Assembly: GCA_023484085.1 (NCBI GenBank)
Contig: JAMDAS010000025.1
Location: 1 to 56,146, forward strand
Reading direction: 5' to 3'
DNA length: 56,146 nucleotides
Source: Candidatus Omnitrophota bacterium
GTDB taxonomy: Bacteria > Ratteibacteria > UBA8468 > B48-G9 > DTJG01
Made by a program: the position numbers and the translations under genes. The notes beneath the pieces are model-generated. The model saw only the letters and a program-made list of their open reading frames with translations, did no database searches and was not told where the DNA came from. Positions 51,609-56,146 of this stretch are shown here, in pieces. Within the stretch, counting starts at the first letter, position 1, and each line of letters starts with the position of its first letter.

Positions 51609-53819
51609 ATGAATATACATAAATTTAAAAGGCTATATTTAGGACTGATTTTGTTTGCATCATTTGTAACATTATGTTCAGCACAACAAAAAGAAATATC
51701 TTCACAACCAGGGCAGACGTCCATTTCAAAGGCAAACCTGGCTGCTGGCGCGTACAACATAATCTTCAGATTGAAGATAAACAAAGAACAACAGAGTGTT
51801 ACTCCCTTGGCAACCCTGACTGTCAGTTCACCTGAATATCCAAACATTCTCTATAAATCAATAACTCCTATCAGATTTGTATCTGTCAACACAACGACAA
51901 AATTTCAATTCTTGTTTGATAATTTCAAAACCCAGGATATTACGGCGTCTGTAAATTTTATGAACAACAAAGTTCCTGTCCCTGAATTAAGTGTGGAAAA
52001 AATCACCATTGCACCTGTGGATAATCTTTGTGTAGCAACGGTCTGGCCCGGAAAGATTCTTTATTATAGACATGAAAATGCCAGTGGATTTGTGATTGTG
52101 TATAATGGCACCCGCCAGTATAAAACAATTATTCTGAAGTGTTTTCTTGAAAGCGGTATTGATAATGTAAAACCTTTGAAAACACAAAAACTCACCTTAG
52201 AGCCCAGAGAACGTATGCAGGTTCCTGTGAAATGGAACACAGGAAACAAGGAATATGGATTTGCTCTTGTGGGCAGTATTTATAATTTGAAAGGGAAAAA
52301 ACTCAGTGAAAACAAACAATATTTCAGTGTGGCAGATAATCTATGGAAGGTGGGTATGTATCTGCGCGGGCGGGGGACAGAAGTGCCATTTGGAGTTGGA
52401 GCCAATCAATCCATGCCTGTCAAATGGGTAAAAGAGCAGGAAAAAGCCCTTTCCAGTGAGCTGGCAAAACCGTTTGCGCCTGTGTATTGGAACTATGGCA
52501 ACTATGTTGAATTCTATGCATGGTCCCCGGACGATTTCTTCAACCTGTCTCCTGATACCGATTACTGGTACAGCGGAACAGGGAATTACACCATCGGGAA
52601 AAAATGGCTTCAGCTCAGCATAAAATGGCTGCACCGCAGGGGAATGCGGGCAATTTCGTACCTTAATCCATTTTCCTGTGGTTATGGCGGGAACAAGGTT
52701 TTACAAAAACATCCTGATTGGTTTGTCTATGATAAAAATGGACAGGTGACAACAGGCGGTAGTTATTATGAAAAAAAACTTGAAGTTGGGGAAGAAAACG
52801 GACCAAAGCAGCCATGGTATTTACAGCTTTCCCCTTATGCTTTGACGCTTTCTCCGGACATATCAACCATGGCGCCGATAAAGGCGCAGGTGGAACAGAT
52901 TATAAAATCACAGAAAATGTTTGGCTGGGATGGGGTTAGATTTGATAATGAGGTTTACGGTTCTTCCGGATACGATTTTTATGGCCACAAAATAGCAGAA
53001 AACCCGAAACAGGCAAGTCAGATGGAAATAAAAGCATGGGAATACATGAAAAACTCTTTATGGAAAAAGCTTGGCCATAAGTTTGTTATCGGTGATAATT
53101 TTGACTATTATGCCCGGCATCAACAACCACCCGGTGTATGGGAGGAAACCTGTAAAGATGGGCAATTACTTATGTGTGAAATGCCCCGTGGGTCTTATGA
53201 CCCACAAAGTCCCTGGAATAAATGGTCTGATTTTCTGAGTTATTTCAATAATGTGGGCAATATAGTGGATAGATTAGGCGGGTATCCTTTAATAATCGGG
53301 TTTGACAACCAGTACCCTGTAGACCATCTTTATCTGAATATTTTTACTTACGCAGCAAGATTACATCCTTATTGCTACCAGTATCATCCTGATGACCTGC
53401 CTTTTGGAAACTATGCCCAATTTGTGACCCGCTATAGTGCCTTAATCTGGGATATACATAGAATTAAACCTTTATCTACGGATAAAATTATTGAAGTAAA
53501 AAGTAATAAGCCAATCTGGTGGAAGGGCCTTGCATACGTGAGATTATCAAGTAATGGTAAGTCCCGGTATATCATCAATCTTATCAATCCGCCTGTCCGG
53601 AAAAAAATTTATACGGACCCTACGAATAGTGTTCCTTTTCCAATAGATAATATTCAGGTTATCTTAAAAGAAAAACCAGGGGAAAAGATTTCCAATGCTT
53701 ATCTGTTATCAGCAGAACCTGTTACACACATGAAAAAATTACCTGTTACTTCTGGAAATGGTTATGTTTCAGTAACAATACCAAAGATTTATTTCTGGAG
53801 TATGGTAGTATTTGAATAG
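51609..53819 (+). CDS. Secreted TIM-barrel glycoside hydrolase-like protein
   Basis: The 736-residue protein has signal peptide 1-25 (CSA|QQ), beta-sandwich domains to ~250, a TIM-barrel region (~300-640) and a C-terminal beta domain. RRGMRAISYLNPFSCGYGG, DWFVYDKNGQV, GWDGVRFDNEVYG and HKFVIGDNFDYY look like successive barrel strands of alpha-glycosidase-like enzymes; the Asp in GVRFDNE is the best candidate nucleophile. The family cannot be assigned by eye (GH13/GH36/GH66-like patterns considered). acaggagga precedes the start. It is co-oriented and closely spaced in locus B. Confidence 0.72.
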   Translation: MNIHKFKRLYLGLILFASFVTLCSAQQKEISSQPGQTSISKANLAAGAYNIIFRLKINKEQQSVTPLATLTVSSPEYPNILYKSITPIRFVSVNTTTKFQFLFDNFKTQDITASVNFMNNKVPVPELSVEKITIAPVDNLCVATVWPGKILYYRHENASGFVIVYNGTRQYKTIILKCFLESGIDNVKPLKTQKLTLEPRERMQVPVKWNTGNKEYGFALVGSIYNLKGKKLSENKQYFSVADNLWKVGMYLRGRGTEVPFGVGANQSMPVKWVKEQEKALSSELAKPFAPVYWNYGNYVEFYAWSPDDFFNLSPDTDYWYSGTGNYTIGKKWLQLSIKWLHRRGMRAISYLNPFSCGYGGNKVLQKHPDWFVYDKNGQVTTGGSYYEKKLEVGEENGPKQPWYLQLSPYALTLSPDISTMAPIKAQVEQIIKSQKMFGWDGVRFDNEVYGSSGYDFYGHKIAENPKQASQMEIKAWEYMKNSLWKKLGHKFVIGDNFDYYARHQQPPGVWEETCKDGQLLMCEMPRGSYDPQSPWNKWSDFLSYFNNVGNIVDRLGGYPLIIGFDNQYPVDHLYLNIFTYAARLHPYCYQYHPDDLPFGNYAQFVTRYSALIWDIHRIKPLSTDKIIEVKSNKPIWWKGLAYVRLSSNGKSRYIINLINPPVRKKIYTDPTNSVPFPIDNIQVILKEKPGEKISNAYLLSAEPVTHMKKLPVTSGNGYVSVTIPKIYFWSMVVFE

Positions 53820-53833
53820 GAGGAAATAATATT

Positions 53834-54922
53834 ATGAGAAAGTTTAAATTATTAGTTTTTATAGCAGGAGTATTATTTATATCTTTTTCTTTTGTTCATG
53901 CAGATGTTCTCACACAAAATCTGCTGCAAAATGGTGATTTTGGAAAAGCAGGTATTCCATTACCAGGGTGGAGTATAAATCTTTCACCTGGAGAAAGTTA
54001 TAAACTGACATCTGATGTTGTGATAGGAAAAAAAGCCCTTGAAATAGATTTACCTGTTGCCGGAAATGCAGATGTGATTTCTGCACCATCTCCTGTATCT
54101 GGTGGTGCTTCTTATCTTCTAATATTCTGGTATCATGCAAATGGCATGAGCACTAAAGGATGGACTTACCAGGGATGTAATTCATATTGTTCTATTATAT
54201 GGCAGGATGCAGGTGGAAAAGAAATAAAGAATACAAATGCCGTGGTCGGGTTACCATACGGGTCTGTAAAATATTATCAGCCTGCTACATTTACAACTAC
54301 TGCTCCAGAAAGGGCTGTGAAAGTTATTGTATCATTTAATATTGGGGTTGGGAAAGAGTATAAAGGACCCCCAACGTCCATCTTTATAGACGATATTCGT
54401 TTGATGAAATTAACAAAAGTCTCCATACCTGTAAAACCTGAAAAATGGGTATATTTACATCGCAATCTTAGTGCAGGATTAAAAATGGTAGAGGATAAGA
54501 ATGCAGAACATGGTCAGGCAATTATGGCTGCTCCTGGTGTAACTCCAAAATATACAGGATTGACATGGGGACAATACACAAAGGACCAGCCTGTGGGTGA
54601 ATATTTGGCCGTTTTCCGTCTGAAAGTAAAAAACAATACAAAGAAAGAACCTGTTGCCCAACTGGACGTTAATGATTTTGGAAATCTTAATGGTGAGATT
54701 GCAGAAAAAACGCTGTTTGCCACAGATTTTAAACATCCAGGGGTTTACCAGGATTTTACTCTCAGATTTGTGCGACCGGAAGCAGGAGTGCTGGAATTCA
54801 GGGTAATGTATCTTGGTACAACATCTCTTTCATTTGATAAAACCACAGTTATACAGCTGAAATCTTTAAAAACGGATAAGGAACAATTTGCTATCTGGTT
54901 CGGAAAAGGTTCTGTCAAATAA
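53834..54922 (+). CDS. Secreted carbohydrate-binding-like protein (CBM/jelly-roll)
   Basis: The 362-residue protein has signal peptide 1-23 (FVHA|D) and then LLQNGDFGKAGIPLPGWS, the usual opening of CBM4/CBM22-type jelly-rolls (NGDFE....GW). A strand-rich body (SGGASYLLIFWYHANG, FIDDIRLMKL) follows. A second domain (~215-360: KPEKWVYLHRNLSAGLKM, GEYLAVFRLKVKNNTKKEPVAQLDV) resembles the N-terminal domain of the glycosidase immediately upstream. No catalytic residues are seen. It starts 14 bases after the glycosidase with aggaggaaat. It probably binds the polysaccharide substrate of the locus. Confidence 0.78.
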   Translation: MRKFKLLVFIAGVLFISFSFVHADVLTQNLLQNGDFGKAGIPLPGWSINLSPGESYKLTSDVVIGKKALEIDLPVAGNADVISAPSPVSGGASYLLIFWYHANGMSTKGWTYQGCNSYCSIIWQDAGGKEIKNTNAVVGLPYGSVKYYQPATFTTTAPERAVKVIVSFNIGVGKEYKGPPTSIFIDDIRLMKLTKVSIPVKPEKWVYLHRNLSAGLKMVEDKNAEHGQAIMAAPGVTPKYTGLTWGQYTKDQPVGEYLAVFRLKVKNNTKKEPVAQLDVNDFGNLNGEIAEKTLFATDFKHPGVYQDFTLRFVRPEAGVLEFRVMYLGTTSLSFDKTTVIQLKSLKTDKEQFAIWFGKGSVK

Positions 54923-54923
54923 G

Positions 54924-55147
54924 AAATGAAATAAATATACCTGATAGCGAATTGCACAGTCACAGGAACAAAACAAGAAGAAAAGCGTCAGCGTTCGTGC
55001 AATCAGACTTTAGTCTCTTTGCAAAAACATGTTTGAACTCGCTGGCCGCAGTAGTATGCGGACAGGAGTGAGTTGTTTTTGGCACGATTTCTTTGTAGTT
55101 TTATCTGTGACAGAGCACCTGAGCGGACAGGTATATTTATTTCATTT
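54924..55147. repeat. 224-bp imperfect palindrome between the CBM-like and amidotransferase-like genes
   Basis: The outer arms are a perfect 20 bp (AAATGAAATAAATATACCTG at 54924-54943 with its complement at 55128-55147). Moving inward, GTCACAG/CTGTGAC (54959-54965 with 55105-55111), CGTGC/GCACG, GCAAAAAC/GTTTTTGGC and AACTCGCT/AGTGAGTT also pair, down to the CCGCA/TGCGG tip. No gene lies inside. It may be a non-autonomous mobile element (MITE) or a structured RNA. Confidence 0.75.
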
Positions 55148-55181
55148 TTGACAGAACCTCGGAAAAATTTAGGAGGGTAAA

Positions 55182-55937
55182 ATGAAAAATAAAACGTTGA
55201 TCCACTTTATATTGGTCAAAGCACTGATTTTTGGGTTTCTATTTACCACCTGTGTTTCAAGTTATGCTCATGCCCGGGATACAATTCTTGTCCTTGCAGG
55301 ATTGGGTAATAAAACCTATCTGCCCGTCAAACTTCTACATGAGACATTTACTTTTAAATATTCGTATTTGGCAAGTCTTCAGACAGGATTTGTTCTTGAT
55401 AAGCCTTTTCCCCAGAACTTTAAAAAGTTGAAAGGCATTAAAATCATTATTATGGCAGACGTTCCTGCCAGCGCCTTGAATGGTTTGTTGGGAAGAATGG
55501 CATTATGGGAGTTTGTAAAACATGGTGGTGGACTCTTATATTTTGGAGGTCCCTTTGCTTTTGGTAAAGGAGATATCAGGGATTCTTTATTAGAATCTGT
55601 CCTTCCTGTAACAACGACTGGCCCATGGGATATGATAAAATCTCCGGGACATGTTAAAACAACGGGCTATTCCTCAATAACTGCAGAATTGGATTGGAGT
55701 AAAAACCCATATATATTTTATGAACAGAAAGTTAAACCGAAATCCGGTTCAAATACACTTTTACGATGCAATGGAACACCGGTTTTGATAACGGGCAGAT
55801 ATGGAAAAGGAAAGGTGGCAGTATTTACCGGCACGTATTTTGGAAATCTTCAAAAAAATAAAAATCATGTGTTTTTCTATAAATGGCAGGACTATCCCGA
55901 ATTACTTACCAGGATACTCAACTGGCTGCGGAACTGA
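55182..55937 (+). CDS. Secreted amidotransferase-like (ThuA/GATase-type) domain protein
   Basis: The 251-residue protein has a signal peptide of ~31 residues (SSYAHA|RD) followed by a single class I amidotransferase-like domain: TILVLAGLGNKTYLPVKLLHETF, IKIIIMADVPASALNGLLGRMALWEFVKHGGGLLYFGGPFAFG, PVLITGRYGKGKVAVFTGTYFG. The same domain forms the C-terminal half of the protein at 50002, and relatives of it start the giant proteins of both loci. No nucleophile cysteine is seen at the elbow, so it is probably a binding or structural module. aggagggtaaa is the ribosome site. It is separated from the rest of locus B by the 224-bp palindrome. Confidence 0.75.
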   Translation: MKNKTLIHFILVKALIFGFLFTTCVSSYAHARDTILVLAGLGNKTYLPVKLLHETFTFKYSYLASLQTGFVLDKPFPQNFKKLKGIKIIIMADVPASALNGLLGRMALWEFVKHGGGLLYFGGPFAFGKGDIRDSLLESVLPVTTTGPWDMIKSPGHVKTTGYSSITAELDWSKNPYIFYEQKVKPKSGSNTLLRCNGTPVLITGRYGKGKVAVFTGTYFGNLQKNKNHVFFYKWQDYPELLTRILNWLRN

Positions 55938-56063
55938 ATCTATTTTCTCTAAGCCTTCACATTTCTTGTGTTAAAAAAAGTATCCATTAAGCCTGCCCCA
56001 TTGTCTTAATTTCTATCCCGCAAAATACTTATATCAGAATTTCAGGTGACACAACGCGTTGAC

Positions 56064-56092
56064 TTGACAGGGAAAAAATTATCATTTATAAT
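56064..56092 (+). promoter_or_regulatory. Consensus sigma70 promoter near the right edge
   Basis: TTGACA (56064-56069), 17 bp and TATAAT (56087-56092) match the consensus perfectly. The same perfect arrangement precedes the regulator at 40490. Confidence 0.9.
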
Positions 56093-56100
56093 TTTATAAT

Positions 56101-56117
56101 ATGTAAATTTTTTACAT
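56101..56117. promoter_or_regulatory. Operator-like inverted repeat downstream of the right-edge promoter
   Basis: ATGTAAATTTTTTACAT has 7-bp perfect arms around TTT and sits at the expected transcription start, where a repressor would block initiation. Its TGTAAA/TTTACA core resembles the inverted repeat at 28663-28691. Confidence 0.6.
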
Positions 56118-56129
56118 TGGGATGTATTT

Positions 56130-56146
56130 ATGAAAATTGACTGTTT
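56130..56146 (+). CDS. Start of a gene cut by the window edge
   Basis: ATGAAAATTGACTG opens a frame after ttgggatgtattt, 38 bp downstream of a perfect promoter. Only five codons are visible (MKIDC), so no family can be named. By analogy with 40490 it could be a third locus regulator. Confidence 0.4.

Noticed and set aside
1-56146. CRISPR arrays
   Set aside because: No regularly spaced direct repeats were seen; the repeats present are pairs or dispersed motifs.

Overview
The window is AT-rich bacterial DNA that reads with the standard bacterial code. Several pseudopilins with the [24 protein letters not shown] helix and an H-X9-DG-type tail, very large Sec-exported carbohydrate-active proteins, GntR/LacI hybrid regulators and a GH172 (DUF2961) gene suggest a PVC-type lineage (Lentisphaerota or a neighbouring candidate phylum such as Omnitrophota). 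This is inference from gene content; there is no rRNA or marker gene in the window to settle it.

Layout. (1) 1-6620: type I restriction-modification operon (hsdM end, hsdS, hsdR) with a GmrSD-like DUF262/DUF1524 nuclease between hsdS and hsdR. (2) 6621-14160: a worn accessory zone with an IS21-family element (istA/istB) abutting the 3' remnant of a GH18 gene, a pRiA4b ORF-3-like gene, an ImmA/IrrE protease gene with a truncated DUF4411 partner, a tRNA-Ser(UGA) whose 3' end is repeated 159 bp downstream around a foldback sequence, and an XRE/ImmA-like pair whose second gene has lost the HExxH centre by in-frame deletion. (3) 14290-23076: a GH172 gene converging on a minus-strand cobalamin salvage cluster (cobQ, btuC-like, btuD-like, cobU, cobT) that contains a six-hairpin glycosidase gene. 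(4) 23104-25782: a nucleotidyltransferase/small-protein pair, a xylose-isomerase-like TIM-barrel gene and a Gfo/Idh/MocA dehydrogenase gene, divergent from a GntR/LacI hybrid regulator.

(5) 25939-56146 is the most unusual part. Twice the same order appears: hybrid regulator, pseudopilin gene(s), then a run of Sec-exported giant proteins. Locus A is 25939-39292 (regulator, two pseudopilins of which one is broken, a Sec-exported protein carrying a pseudopilin head domain, two 1,200-1,400-residue GH42-like proteins, a dehydrogenase). Locus B is 40490-55937 (regulator, pseudopilin, 70-residue membrane protein, two ~1,150-residue proteins with a PHP-like segment, a mutarotase-like/amidotransferase-like protein, a TIM-barrel glycosidase, a carbohydrate-binding protein, a stand-alone amidotransferase-like protein). 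A perfect promoter and an operator-like palindrome at 56064-56117 precede a gene running off the window.

The working picture is a polysaccharide-degrading bacterium that organises secreted enzymes in regulator-controlled loci tied to pseudopilins, with intracellular dehydrogenase/isomerase and glycosidase genes for the released sugars. A shared motif (GTTYACTGAATATTTAC and relatives) in front of the glycosidase at 17037-19460, the gene at 28708 and, in weaker form, the gene at 46449 suggests common control. The window also records decay: a 160-bp relic at 39317-39480 strings together fragments of the 23.1-25.8 kb block.
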